The notes beneath the pieces were generated by a model. It did no database searches. It was not told the DNA's origin and was given only the letters and a program-made list of their open reading frames with translations. 64,000 bases of DNA from JADJRH01 sp046351455. Its GTDB lineage: Bacteria > Myxococcota_A > Polyangia > Polyangiales > Polyangiaceae. How positions within the stretch are numbered: the first letter of the stretch is position 1; each line of letters starts with the position of its first letter. The translations under genes and the position numbers were made by a program. Below are positions 51,764-60,552 of the stretch, piece by piece. Location of the stretch: positions 173,428-237,427 of the forward strand of contig JAXLYM010000015.1 in assembly GCA_046351455.1 (NCBI GenBank), written 5' to 3'.

Positions 51764-53982
51764 ATCCTGCGAGCCGGCCAGCGTTCGTCACATCTTCGTG
51801 CGCGCGGGGAGTGGAACGAGGGGCAGAGCCCCCTTGTAAATCCGACAAGCAAGAGACTACGCCAAGGTGCCCACCCCCGGCCGCGCGTCGCGCGTCCGCC
51901 CCTCCTAATCCGCTCGCTGCGCTCGCGGAGGGAGGGAACGTGACGTGTTAACCGGGGCCCCGCGAGGTCACAAAGTCGATCACGGAGCCCTTGGTCGGGA
52001 CCGGATCGACTTTGATTGACTGGGGTTTTGAGGAGGGGTGGCGGGAGATCAGAACTTGTGGCGGCCGTCGCGGGCTTGCCGGCGACCGCGTTGACCGTGA
52101 CGCTCTTCCGGCCCTTGTCGGGGTGGATGAACGTCACCGTGTGCGAGCCGCAGCTGATCGCGATGCCGACCTTGGGCGTGCTGCCGAGCGGACGACCGTC
52201 GAGCACGACCTTCGACACGGGGATCGAGTTGATGTTGATCGTGCAGCCTCCACCCGCGTTGGCGGCCGCGGACGCGCTCGCGGACGGCGTCGCGCTGGGC
52301 GTGGACGAAGGCGTCGCGCTGGGCGTGCCCGTCGGCGTCGGCGTGGTGCCACCGCCTCCGCCCTGCGTCGTGACCGCGGGAGGCGGCTCTTTCCCGGCTT
52401 CGTACAGCTCGACGCGGATCTTCTTCACCGCGACGCCGTCGTCGAACGAGAGGTCCTGCTTGAGATCGTTGAAGCCCTTCTTCGTCGCGACGATCTGGTA
52501 CGTGTCGCCTGGATCGAGATCGATGTTGACGGGCGGCGTCTTCCACTGCTTGTCGGTGATGTCGATCTTCTTCGACTTCTGGCCGACGATGCTCACCGCG
52601 GCGCCCGTGGTCGCGAGCTCGAGCGAGACCTGACCCTTGACGACCTTGAGCTTGATGGCGCCGAGGTCCTTCGTCTCGCCGGCGGCGATTTCGACGGAGC
52701 GCTCGACCTTCTCGTAGCGATCGCCGCCCTCGACGCGGATCTTGTGCGTGCCGGGGGTGAGATCCTTGAGGTCGATCGGGAGCGTGCCCTTCTCGGCGTT
52801 GTCGACGTACACCTTCACGCCGTCCTGCGAGCCGCCGATCTTGAGGCCCGCCTGCGTCGCGGAGACGCCGCCCGCCTGAGGCTGATCCGGCGACTTGCTG
52901 CCGACGTCGACGAGCACGAGCACCGAGCGCTCTTTGCCGGCCTCGACGTTCTCGGTCTGCTCGGCGACGGGGAAATCACCGAGGACCTTCACGGACACCG
53001 TGCCGGCCTCGAGATCCTTCACCACGCACGGCGCGGTGTCGCACTTCTTCTGGCCGTTGATGAAGATCTCGCTCTTCGCGATGGGGCCGCCGCTCTTCGA
53101 CTTGACGTTGATGTTGAGCTCGCCCTTGCGCGGCACGAGGATGAACGCGGCGAGCGCGAGCACCACGACCAGCGCGAGGCCGCCCAAGATGATGCCGGCC
53201 TTGCTGCCGCCTTGTTGCGGCGCGACGGGCCGCGGACGGATCGCCGTGGGCTCGTCGAGGCGCGGCATCACCGGCTGCGCCGGCGCGGCGGAAGGCATCG
53301 GCACCGAAGGGATCGGCGGGGGCGGAGGCGCGCTGGGCAGCTGCGGCTGCGGGGGCACGCTCATCGACGGACGCGCGGCGGCGCCTGAAGCGGCGAGCAG
53401 CGACGCGGCCGCGCCGACCTTCGCGGCGGCGTTGCCAGCAGCGGGACGCGGACCGCCGCTCGTGGGGACCGGCATCCCGTCGGTCGCCTTGTCGTAGACG
53501 TGGGTCGACTCTTCTTCGTCGTCCCAGTCCATGTCGACAGCGGGGCCGCCTTTCTTCTTTTCCTTCATGCCGAGCTGCGAGCCGATCGAAGCGGCCGGCG
53601 GCGGCACAGGCGGAGGGAGAGGCGCAGGAGGGGCCGCTTGCGAGGTCGCAGGTGGAGGCGGCGGCAGCGGGGGCGGCGGCGCGGAGGGCGGAGGCAGCGG
53701 TCCCGGAGGGGGCGGCGGCGCAGCTCCGAGCTTGGACGGAGGCGGCGGCGCGACGGGAGGCAGCGGGCCGAGCGTGCTCTGCCCCGGGGGCTTGGAGGGG
53801 AGCGAAGGGGGCGGGAGCGGCGCGCTCACCGGAGGTCCGGGAGGCGGCGGCACGGCGCCGAGTAACGTGCGCCCCCGCTGCGACGGCACCGGAGGCGCCA
53901 GGCCGGGGGTCGTGGGTCGGGCGGACTTCTTCGCGAGCCCCTCGAAGACATCCAGATCGCTGCCGCCCTTGTTATCCGCCAT
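51760..53982 (-). CDS. PEGA-type membrane protein with probable lost stop codon
   Basis: The open frame codes for 740 residues. Order: N-terminal motif GGSDLDVFEGLAKKS, a very long Pro-rich tract, an acidic DMDWDDEEESTHVYDKATDG segment, one membrane helix (GIILGGLALVVVLALAAFIL), and several PEGA-like beta repeats (ELNINVKSKSGGPIAKSEIF, GVKVYVDNAEKGTLPID, KVVLDGRPLGSTPKVGI). In the last repeat the frame reads GKPATAAT then 90-odd residues that cross repeats A4 and B5. One added base near 52055 would give the ending TAATKF and a stop at 52049. The real protein therefore probably ends at 52049, and the rest is spurious. Confidence 0.8.
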   Translation of the reverse strand: MADNKGGSDLDVFEGLAKKSARPTTPGLAPPVPSQRGRTLLGAVPPPPGPPVSAPLPPPSLPSKPPGQSTLGPLPPVAPPPPSKLGAAPPPPPGPLPPPSAPPPPLPPPPPATSQAAPPAPLPPPVPPPAASIGSQLGMKEKKKGGPAVDMDWDDEEESTHVYDKATDGMPVPTSGGPRPAAGNAAAKVGAAASLLAASGAAARPSMSVPPQPQLPSAPPPPPIPSVPMPSAAPAQPVMPRLDEPTAIRPRPVAPQQGGSKAGIILGGLALVVVLALAAFILVPRKGELNINVKSKSGGPIAKSEIFINGQKKCDTAPCVVKDLEAGTVSVKVLGDFPVAEQTENVEAGKERSVLVLVDVGSKSPDQPQAGGVSATQAGLKIGGSQDGVKVYVDNAEKGTLPIDLKDLTPGTHKIRVEGGDRYEKVERSVEIAAGETKDLGAIKLKVVKGQVSLELATTGAAVSIVGQKSKKIDITDKQWKTPPVNIDLDPGDTYQIVATKKGFNDLKQDLSFDDGVAVKKIRVELYEAGKEPPPAVTTQGGGGGTTPTPTGTPSATPSSTPSATPSASASAAANAGGGCTININSIPVSKVVLDGRPLGSTPKVGIAISCGSHTVTFIHPDKGRKSVTVNAVAGKPATAATSSDLPPPLLKTPVNQSRSGPDQGLRDRLCDLAGPRLTRHVPSLRERSERIRRGGRATRGRGWAPWRSLLLVGFTRGLCPSFHSPRARRCDERWPARRI
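51806..51843 (-). repeat. family A palindromic repeat, copy A4
   Basis: GGGGAGTGGAACGAGGGG, CAGA, GCCCCCTTGTAAATCC: the most divergent copy. It lies in the run-through part of the PEGA frame (see 51760-53982). Confidence 0.82.
51866..51946 (-). repeat. family B repeat, copy B5
   Basis: GTGCCCACCCCCGGCC, GCGCGTCGCGCGTCCGCC, CCTCCTAATCCGCTCGC, GGAGGGAGGGAACGTGACGTG. Placed directly after A4. Confidence 0.85.
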
Positions 53983-54116
53983 TTCCGAGACTCCTCACAG
54001 CATGCGGCGGGGTTGCGCCGCGAAAGATTCCAGGCGTCGTTCGGCGCGAGCTCTGGCTCGACCCGAAAGCAAGTGACAGAGGTGCGCCGCAAAAAAAGCG
54101 CAAGGCGGCGGAAAAC

Positions 54117-55484
54117 TCAAGCGGCATCCGGCGCGCTCACCGCGGAGGATCGCACGATCTCCACTTTTTGCACGTGTTGCTCGTCGGCATCGAGGACCTT
54201 GAAGCGCATGCCGAACTTGGAAATTTCGGCCCCGCGCTTGGGGACCTCGCCGGCTTCGTGGGTCAGCATCGTGCCGAGCGAGTCGTAGTCGCCGTCGGCC
54301 TGGATGTCCGTGCCGAGGTAGAGGCCGAGATCGCCGATGGACACGTCGCCGACCGCGAGGTAGCGGCCGCCGCCCAGATCCTGGACCGGCGCGTCGCTCA
54401 GATCGTCGTGCTCGTCCTGGATGTCGCCGACGATCTGCTCGAGCACGTCCTCGAGCGTGACGATGCCGGCGAGCGCGCCGAGCTCGTCGACGACCATCGC
54501 CATGTGCTGACGCTTGCGGCGCATCACGCGCAAGAGCGACGCGAGCGCCTGCGACTGCGCGACGAAATTGGCGGGGCGCAAGATGTCCTTCAGCAGCACC
54601 TGGCGCGCGCGAAAGGGCTCGGCCCGCTTGAAGAGATCCTTCGCGTGCAGCAGGCCGACGACGTTGTCGAGCTGCTCTTTGTACACGGGGTAGCGCGAGT
54701 GACCGCTCTCGGTGACCTGTCGCAACACCTGCTCGGGCGGCGTGCTGATCTCGATCGCCTCGACCTTCGAGCGCGGGACCATCACTTCCTTGGCGGTCTG
54801 ATCCGCGAACTCGAGCACGTTGCGGATGATCTCGCCGGGGCCGCGGCCGAAGAGGCCGCTCTTCTCGGCCTGGTCGACCATCTTCTCGACCTCGTGCTCC
54901 ACGACCTTGGGGTTGGACGGGAGCTCCTTCACGCGGCGGATGAGGCGCGTCCCGATGAGCTCCATCGGCAGCGCGAACGGGAGCATCGCGATCTCGATCG
55001 GCCGCAGCCAGCGCACGAGCGACGGGGCCGCGCGGTCCGCGTGCTTCGCGCCGAGCGTGGTGCTGATCTCGAAGAGCGTGCCGCAGACGACGACCGTGGA
55101 GAAGGCGCCGAGGTACGTCGCGAACGCGGGCCAGTGAGCGTGGATGACGTCGGTGAGGATCACCGCGCAGATCGCGGACGTGGCGATGCGGCCGAGGAGG
55201 TAGCGCGAGCGGAGCGCGACGCCGTTCTGCTCGATGCGCTCGAGCGCGGCCTTGGTCGGGCCGGAGGACTCTTCGATCAAGGCCGCCACGCGGGCGGCGC
55301 TCAGCGCGTGGATCGCGGTGTCCGCAGCTGCGAACAGCGATCCGAACACCGCCGAGGCCGCCGCCCCCGCGAGCGGCCAAAGTGGAACCGTGGCGTCCAA
55401 AACGTCTTGCCTCGCGGCGATCGTACTGGAGCACAGTTTCGTGCGCAACAACGCCACACGCCCGCGAACGCTTCGATGTCGCAT
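54117..55484 (-). CDS. HlyC/CorC-family (CNNM-type) membrane protein with CBS domains
   Basis: A 455-residue protein of the hemolysin C/CorC family, linked to Mg/Co efflux. It has three hydrophobic segments (PLAGAAASAVFGSLFAAADTA, LGRIATSAICAVILTDVIHA, FSTVVVCGTLFEIS), paired CBS domains (VMVPRSKVEAIEI, SRYPVYKEQLDNVVGLLHAKDL, then MAMVVDELGALAGIVTLEDVLEQIVGDI in parts) and a C-terminal transporter-associated domain. The frame starts at 55484; a TTG at 55400 with GAGG upstream may be the real start, since the first 28 residues are basic and atypical. It lies 12 nt after truB. Confidence 0.9.
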   Translation of the reverse strand: MRHRSVRGRVALLRTKLCSSTIAARQDVLDATVPLWPLAGAAASAVFGSLFAAADTAIHALSAARVAALIEESSGPTKAALERIEQNGVALRSRYLLGRIATSAICAVILTDVIHAHWPAFATYLGAFSTVVVCGTLFEISTTLGAKHADRAAPSLVRWLRPIEIAMLPFALPMELIGTRLIRRVKELPSNPKVVEHEVEKMVDQAEKSGLFGRGPGEIIRNVLEFADQTAKEVMVPRSKVEAIEISTPPEQVLRQVTESGHSRYPVYKEQLDNVVGLLHAKDLFKRAEPFRARQVLLKDILRPANFVAQSQALASLLRVMRRKRQHMAMVVDELGALAGIVTLEDVLEQIVGDIQDEHDDLSDAPVQDLGGGRYLAVGDVSIGDLGLYLGTDIQADGDYDSLGTMLTHEAGEVPKRGAEISKFGMRFKVLDADEQHVQKVEIVRSSAVSAPDAA

Positions 55485-55496
55485 CGAACGGCGCGG

Positions 55497-56444
55497 TCAG
55501 GAGCTGGTGAAGCCGCGGAGGACGATGAACGCGTCCGGCTGCGCCTCGCCGATCGCGATGAGATCCCCCGAAGGATCAAGCCAAGCGGCGGGCCCCTCGA
55601 GCGGCGGGCAGGCTTCGAAGTCGCCGGGGCCGAGGCGCTTTCCTTGACGCGCGCGGACCACCCCCTCGAGCGACAGGGTCGCGACCGGGAGCGCGCGGCG
55701 GACGGCCGTCGCGATCGGCAAGATCGCCCCTCGGAGGGCGTCGGGCGGGGAGTCGAGCGGGAGCGCTTCGGCCGCCGTGAACGCGCCGCTCGCTGTGCGC
55801 CGCAGCTGCGAGAGGTGCGCCGGCACGCCGAGGTGCGCGCCCAGGTCACGCGCGAACGAGCGCACGTAGTAGCCCTTGGAGACGAGGAGATCGAGATCGA
55901 TCGCGGGGGCGCTGCGATCCTCCGCGGCCGCGCCGAGGACGTCGATGGATCGGACCGAGATCGCGCGGGGCGGGAGATCGATCGCCTTGCCCGCGCGCGC
56001 GAGATCGTGGCTCCTCTCGCCGTCGATCTGGATCGCGGAGTACGCGGGCGGGATCTGCTCCGCGCGCGCGCGCTCGGCGTCCAGCGCGGCCGCGATCCGC
56101 GCAGCGGGCGCGGCGAGATCTGCGGCGAGCGCGTCGATCTCGGAGGCGATCTCGGAGGGGATCTCCGCGCGCGCCACGACCTCGCCCTCGGCGTCGAGGG
56201 TGGCGGTCGCGGCGCCGAACGTGACGCGGGCGGTGTAGCGCTTGTCGGCGGCGGTGAGGTACGGCGCGAGCTTCGTCCCCTCGCCCACCAGCACCACGAG
56301 CACGCCGGTCGCCATGGGATCGAGCGTGCCGGCGTGACCGACGCGGCGCTCATGCAGCGCTCGACGGACGCGCGCGACGACGTCGTGGCTCGTGGGACCG
56401 CGCGGCTTGTCGACGATGAGCGCGCCGCTCAGCTTCTCAGCCAA
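55497..56444 (-). CDS. truB: tRNA pseudouridine synthase B
   Basis: Makes pseudouridine 55 in the T-loop of tRNA. The 315-residue product has the catalytic block VGHAGTLDPMATGVLVVLVG with its Asp, KRYTARVTFGAATATLDAEG, the YSAI motif (QIPPAYSAIQIDG), the KGYYVRSFARDLG block and a PUA-like C-terminal part. I start at TTG 56444, which overlaps the acyltransferase stop by 8 nt and keeps only the family-like N-terminus (LAEKLSGALIVDKP); the frame further upstream is antisense-like. Part of the leftward operon. Confidence 0.95.
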   Translation of the reverse strand: MAEKLSGALIVDKPRGPTSHDVVARVRRALHERRVGHAGTLDPMATGVLVVLVGEGTKLAPYLTAADKRYTARVTFGAATATLDAEGEVVARAEIPSEIASEIDALAADLAAPAARIAAALDAERARAEQIPPAYSAIQIDGERSHDLARAGKAIDLPPRAISVRSIDVLGAAAEDRSAPAIDLDLLVSKGYYVRSFARDLGAHLGVPAHLSQLRRTASGAFTAAEALPLDSPPDALRGAILPIATAVRRALPVATLSLEGVVRARQGKRLGPGDFEACPPLEGPAAWLDPSGDLIAIGEAQPDAFIVLRGFTSS

Positions 56445-57879
56445 GCCAGATGCTCCTGCGCGACGCGAGCATGGTGCTGAGCATGTCCTGAATGACGGTG
56501 CGCACGCCCTCGGAGAGCCGCGCCACGAGCAGATCGTCGTCCGCCGCCTCGGGGCCATACGTCGTGAGCCGGATCGGCGCGCCGAAGCGGATCTTCCACT
56601 TGCTCGGCGCGGGCAGCAGGCCGAGCGGACCGAGCGCCGGGAACGTGGGCGTCACCGGCAAGTACGGCAGGCCCATGAGCTTCGCGAGGGTCTCGAGGCG
56701 GTACACCGTGGGGTTCGCCTCTTCGGCGCCGACGATCGCGCACGGGACGATCGGCGTGCCGGTCCGCAGGCACAGGCGGATGAAGCCGCCGCGACCAAAT
56801 CGCTGGAGCCGGTAGCGCTCGCCGAACAGCTTGCCGATGCCCTTCGCGCCCTCGGGAAAGACGGCGACGAGCCGCTCGCGACGGAGCAGGCGCTCCGCGT
56901 TCTCCTGGCAAGCGCGCACCGCGCCGAGGCGGTTGAGCGACGCGCCGACGAAGGGCAGGTAGAAGACGAGATCCTCCGCCAGCCAACGAAGATCGCGCGA
57001 CGAGGCGTGCTCGCGGCGGACCGCGGCGCGCAGCATGAGGCCGTCGTACGGGAGGGGACCGCCGGCGTGGTTCGCGACGATCACGCAGCGCCCCTCCGCC
57101 GGGATCTGATCGAGCCCCTGCGTGTCGACGCGGAAATAGAAGCGGTACAGGAAATCGATGAACGGCCGATATCGCTCTTCGTACGCGGGATCGAAGCCGA
57201 GCTCGTCGACCTCCTCGGCGCGCTCGCGCATGCCTGAGCGACCCCACTGCCGGAGGTAAAACTCCGACGTCAGCAGGTCGTGCGCGGAGCTCGCGGCGGG
57301 GGGGCCGGCGTGCGCGCTCCAGTCGAGATCGGGGGCGCGCGAAGGGAGCGCGGCGCCCGAAGAGCGAGGCGGCGCTGCGGCGGCCGCGGCGCGCTGCTCG
57401 TCGAGCATGCGATCGAGCCGGGCCTCGAGATCGCGGATCTGCTGGTTGAGCTCGTCGACGGTCGGCTGCGCGGGGGCGGGCACGCTGGTCGGCGCGCCGG
57501 ACTGCGCGGCATCCTCCATCATCTCGGCGGGGCCGACCGGCGCGATGTCCGCGATGTCGGCCATGTCCGTCGTCTCGATGTCCAGCTCGGCGGGGAGATC
57601 CGGAGAGACCATCTGTTCCTCGAAGGTGGTGCGCACGGCGGAGATCGGCTCGGCGACGGGGCCCGCGGACGGCTCGGTCGGAGCGGCCGGAGCCTGAGGC
57701 GGCTCCGCTTTGGGCGGCGGCGGGGACGCGATCGTCGGCGCGGACTTGTCGCCGCCGAGCCAAGAAGGGAGCGGCCACGGCGGCGGGCGCGGGATGGTGA
57801 AGCCCGACCGCTTCTCGCCGTCGTGCTTGCCCTTCTTCTTGCCCTTCTCTTTGTCTTTTTCCTTGTCCTTCTTACCCAT
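56437..57879 (-). CDS. lysophospholipid/glycerol acyltransferase (PlsC-type) with long N-terminal extension
   Basis: A 480-residue protein. The first about 200 residues are charged and flexible (basic MGKKDKEKDKEKGKKKGK start, then Pro/Ala/Glu). The acyltransferase part carries the His motif NHAGGPLPYDG (spacing H-x7-D rather than the textbook H-x4-D), LNRLGAVRA, FPEGAKG and RTGTPIVPCAIVGAEE. It likely esterifies a lysolipid or related acceptor. ATG 57879 is preferred, with GAGG about 10 nt upstream. It overlaps the epimerase stop and the truB start, so the run is co-transcribed. Confidence 0.88.
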   Translation of the reverse strand: MGKKDKEKDKEKGKKKGKHDGEKRSGFTIPRPPPWPLPSWLGGDKSAPTIASPPPPKAEPPQAPAAPTEPSAGPVAEPISAVRTTFEEQMVSPDLPAELDIETTDMADIADIAPVGPAEMMEDAAQSGAPTSVPAPAQPTVDELNQQIRDLEARLDRMLDEQRAAAAAAPPRSSGAALPSRAPDLDWSAHAGPPAASSAHDLLTSEFYLRQWGRSGMRERAEEVDELGFDPAYEERYRPFIDFLYRFYFRVDTQGLDQIPAEGRCVIVANHAGGPLPYDGLMLRAAVRREHASSRDLRWLAEDLVFYLPFVGASLNRLGAVRACQENAERLLRRERLVAVFPEGAKGIGKLFGERYRLQRFGRGGFIRLCLRTGTPIVPCAIVGAEEANPTVYRLETLAKLMGLPYLPVTPTFPALGPLGLLPAPSKWKIRFGAPIRLTTYGPEAADDDLLVARLSEGVRTVIQDMLSTMLASRRSIWLG

Positions 57880-58987
57880 GGCGATCCTCACGATCGCCCG
57901 CGCCTCCAGGAGCAGCGGAGGCGCCCTCGGGAGCGGTGACGGGCTCGCTCACGGGGCGGCCGCCGCGCTTCTCGGAGAGGTGGCGCACGTCGCGGAGCCT
58001 CTGTGCGCCGAGGAAATCGACGAGCGCCTCGCGGGTCGTGTACGCCGGCACGAAGCCCATCGCGCGCTTCGCCTTGTCACCGTCGGCGACGCACAGGTAG
58101 CGCAGGTAGCGGAGGAACGAGGGCGGCGCGACGCCGGCCTGCGCTGTCCACAGCGCTCCCACCGCGATCCGCGCGGCCGATCCGAGCATCGGCACCGGTC
58201 GCCTGCCCGCGAGCTTCACGATCGTCGAGAGCGGCAGCACGCCGTCGCCGACGATGTTGAACGTGCCGGGGAAGTCGCGGACGATCGCGAGCTTGAACGC
58301 GGCGACCGCGTCGACCTCGTGCACGAACTGCCACAGCGGATCGAAGCCGAGCAGTGTCGGCACGACACGCTGCGTGAGGTACCGAGTGACGTAGTTCTGC
58401 ACGGTCGGCCCGAGCACCGGCGCCATGCGGAGGATCGTCGCGCAGGTGCCCTTCGCCTTCGCGGCGAACGCGTTAGCCTGCGCTCGGCGGCGATCTTGTC
58501 GGCGAAGAAGGGCTCGTTGAGGTCGGCGCGGAGCGGGTGCTTCTCGTCGAGGAAATTAGGGTTCGGGGTGCGCGCCGTAGAGGATCGTCTGGCTCCAGAC
58601 GACGAGCTTCGCGAGCCCCACCTGGCGCGCGGCCTGAAGAGGTGCATCGATCCGACGCCTCGAGCTCGTGCGCCCACGCGACGGCCGGCGTCGGCGACGA
58701 GAGGAACGCGAGGTGCACGAGGGTGTCAATTCCTTCCGCCGCGAGGACCTCGGCGACGCGATCGCCCGACGAAGGCGCCGTGAGATCGATCTCGCAGAAC
58801 CGCGTCTTCTTCCCGGCGGTCTCCGGAGGGCGGACGTCGATCGCGACGATCCTCTCGATCTGCGATCTCTTCCTTCGAGGACGCCGATCAGGTTTCGACC
58901 GAGGAACGAGGCGGCGCCGGTGAAGGCGACGACGCGTCCTCGACGAGGCGCCGCGCGGGAGAGGCGATCGCCGGACGTCGGGAGCAT
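57872..58987 (-). pseudogene. NAD-dependent epimerase/dehydratase (extended SDR), broken by indels
   Basis: Reading the pieces in order on the minus strand gives one protein of about 370 residues: VVAFTGAASFLGRNLIGVLE (nucleotide site), RIVAIDVRPPETAGKKTRF, GIDTLVHLAFLSSPT, ARQVGLAKLVVWSQTILYGAHP (Tyr of the active site), NPNFLDEKHPLRADL, KIAAERR, and TILRMAPVLGPTVQNYVTRY through to the stop at 57872. The frame changes at about 58870, 58650-58620, 58570 and 58480, and all are mended by adding one or two bases. The last about 184 residues are intact. It probably encodes a nucleotide-sugar epimerase. Sequencing error is the most likely cause, given the same pattern in the neighbours. Confidence 0.72.
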
Positions 58988-59089
58988 CACCTTCGGCCTT
59001 TTCGCCGAGCGGGAGAGCGATCCGCAGGGGGAGCCATCGGGCGGACCGTAGTACACGCGGCGCGCGGAGCGTAGTTCTTCGTGCAGCGA

Positions 59090-59475
59090 TCAAGGGGGAG
59101 GTCGCTTCACGGAGACACGCACCTCCGCGCACGAGCAGGTGGCGGCGACGTCGGCCAGGTCTTCACAAACCGCGGAGCTGCAGGCGGCGAGGCAGGTCGC
59201 GCCCGGCTTGCAATCGAGCTTGCACGTGGCGTTCTTGCAGCTCACCTCGCAGGTCGCGCCCTCGCCGCAGACAATGTTGCACACGCCCGCCGCGCAGGTC
59301 ATCGCGCAGGACTCACCGACCGGACACTCGCAGGTCCCGAGGCCGGGCAGAGACGCGATCGCGTCGGTCGTCTGGCCGCCGCCCCCGTCCCCGACGGCAC
59401 CGACCAGTCCAGAGCGCAGCCGGGACCGACCAGCCCGAGCGCCGCGACGACCCCCAAAAGCCCGCTCAACTTCAT
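59090..59475 (-). pseudogene. small Cys-repeat lipoprotein with one frameshift
   Basis: ATG 59475 opens a lipoprotein signal (LLGVVAALGLVGPGC). The frame breaks near 59385 in a G-rich stretch; adding one base joins it to GGGGQTTDAIASLPGLGTC and a chain of close-set Cys (CECPVGESCAMTCAAGVC, CGEGATCEVSCKNATCKL, CKPGATCLAACSSAVC), ending at 59090. Cys occur every 3-6 residues in a regular C-x-x-G-A-x-C-like rhythm. The function is unknown; the repeat pattern suggests a small disulfide-rich surface lipoprotein. Confidence 0.7.
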
Positions 59476-59583
59476 TTGCGTGGTGGGCGCCCGCTCCATG
59501 CCGTGCGCGGCGGCGCGCTCGCGGTCGACGCTACCACAAGCTTGCGCTGCTCGATCGCGACGCCCCATGGTACCGTGGGCCGC

Positions 59584-60548
59584 ATGGCCTCGCGGACGCA
59601 TCATCGGGGGCTCGCGGCCGCGACGATCGTGGTCGCCCTCCTCACGGCGCACGCGTCTGCGAGCGCGGACGACACCAAGGCCGCGCGCGAGGCCTACGAC
59701 CGCGGCGCGCGCGCGTTCGGTCAGGGGAGCTACTCGGTGGCGGCGGCCGAGTTCTCGCGCGCGGACGAGCTCGGGCCCACCGCGGCGGCGCTCGAGATGG
59801 CGCTCAAGGCGGCGATCCTGGCAGAGGATCCGGGTGCTCGCGATGACGCTGGTCGACCGGGCCGCGGCGCGCGAGGCGAACGCTTCGGTGGCTGCTCAAG
59901 GGCGCGGGCGCGCGACCGCTTCAGCGACAAGGTCGCTCGGCTCAAGATCACGTGCCCCGCCGCGTGCGCTGCGAAGGTCGGGTCGGAGCCGGCAACGGTG
60001 GGCGCCTCCCCCGGTATCTTCGAGCGGGCAACTACGTCATCGAGATCGGCTGCGGGCGGCGCTCCGGAGATCTTCGCGGTGCAGCGCCCTTGGCGGCGCA
60101 GACATGGAATGGAAGCCGCCGCCGAAGCCCGCTGCCCCGATCGCGACGAGCGCTCCGACCGCGGCGCAGACGACGCAGCCGGTCGCGACGTTCACGACCG
60201 TCACCGCGGCGCCCACGAGCGCGCCCCTGCGCCGCGCGCCCTCGTTCTCGCCGGTGTGGTTCGGCGTCGGCCTCGGCGTCACGGCGATCGCTGGAGGTTT
60301 CGCGATCGGCTTCGGCGTCGACACGCTGAGCAAGCACGACGCGTTCGTCTTGAACCGCACCACCGACGGCGCAGCGGCCGGGCAGGACGCGCAGCTCCGC
60401 ACCAACGCGCTCATCGGCGTCACCGCGGCGACCGCGATCTGCGACGGCCGTCCTCGGTTACCTCGGTGGCCTCGATCGAGCGCGCGCATGCCGCGGCCGA
60501 CGCGCGCGACCCCGGCGATCTGGGCGGGCGTCCCGCTCGGCGAGGTGA
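59584..60548 (+). pseudogene. TPR/PEGA-like envelope protein, broken by indels
   Basis: Starting at ATG 59584: signal peptide (AATIVVALLTAHASASA), TPR helix (AREAYDRGARAFGQGSYSVA), ELGPTAAALEMALKAAILAEDP. The frame then shifts repeatedly through LAMTLVDRAAAREANASVA, KVARLKITCPAACAAKVG, GNYVIEIGCG, FSPVWFGVGLGVTAIAGGFA and AVLGYLGGLDRA, with a stop at 60546-60548 in the last frame. This is the same design as 11082 and 44111. The kinase starts 4 nt later. Repair needs at least five single- or double-base changes, nearly all additions. Confidence 0.65.
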
Positions 60549-60552
60549 CGGG

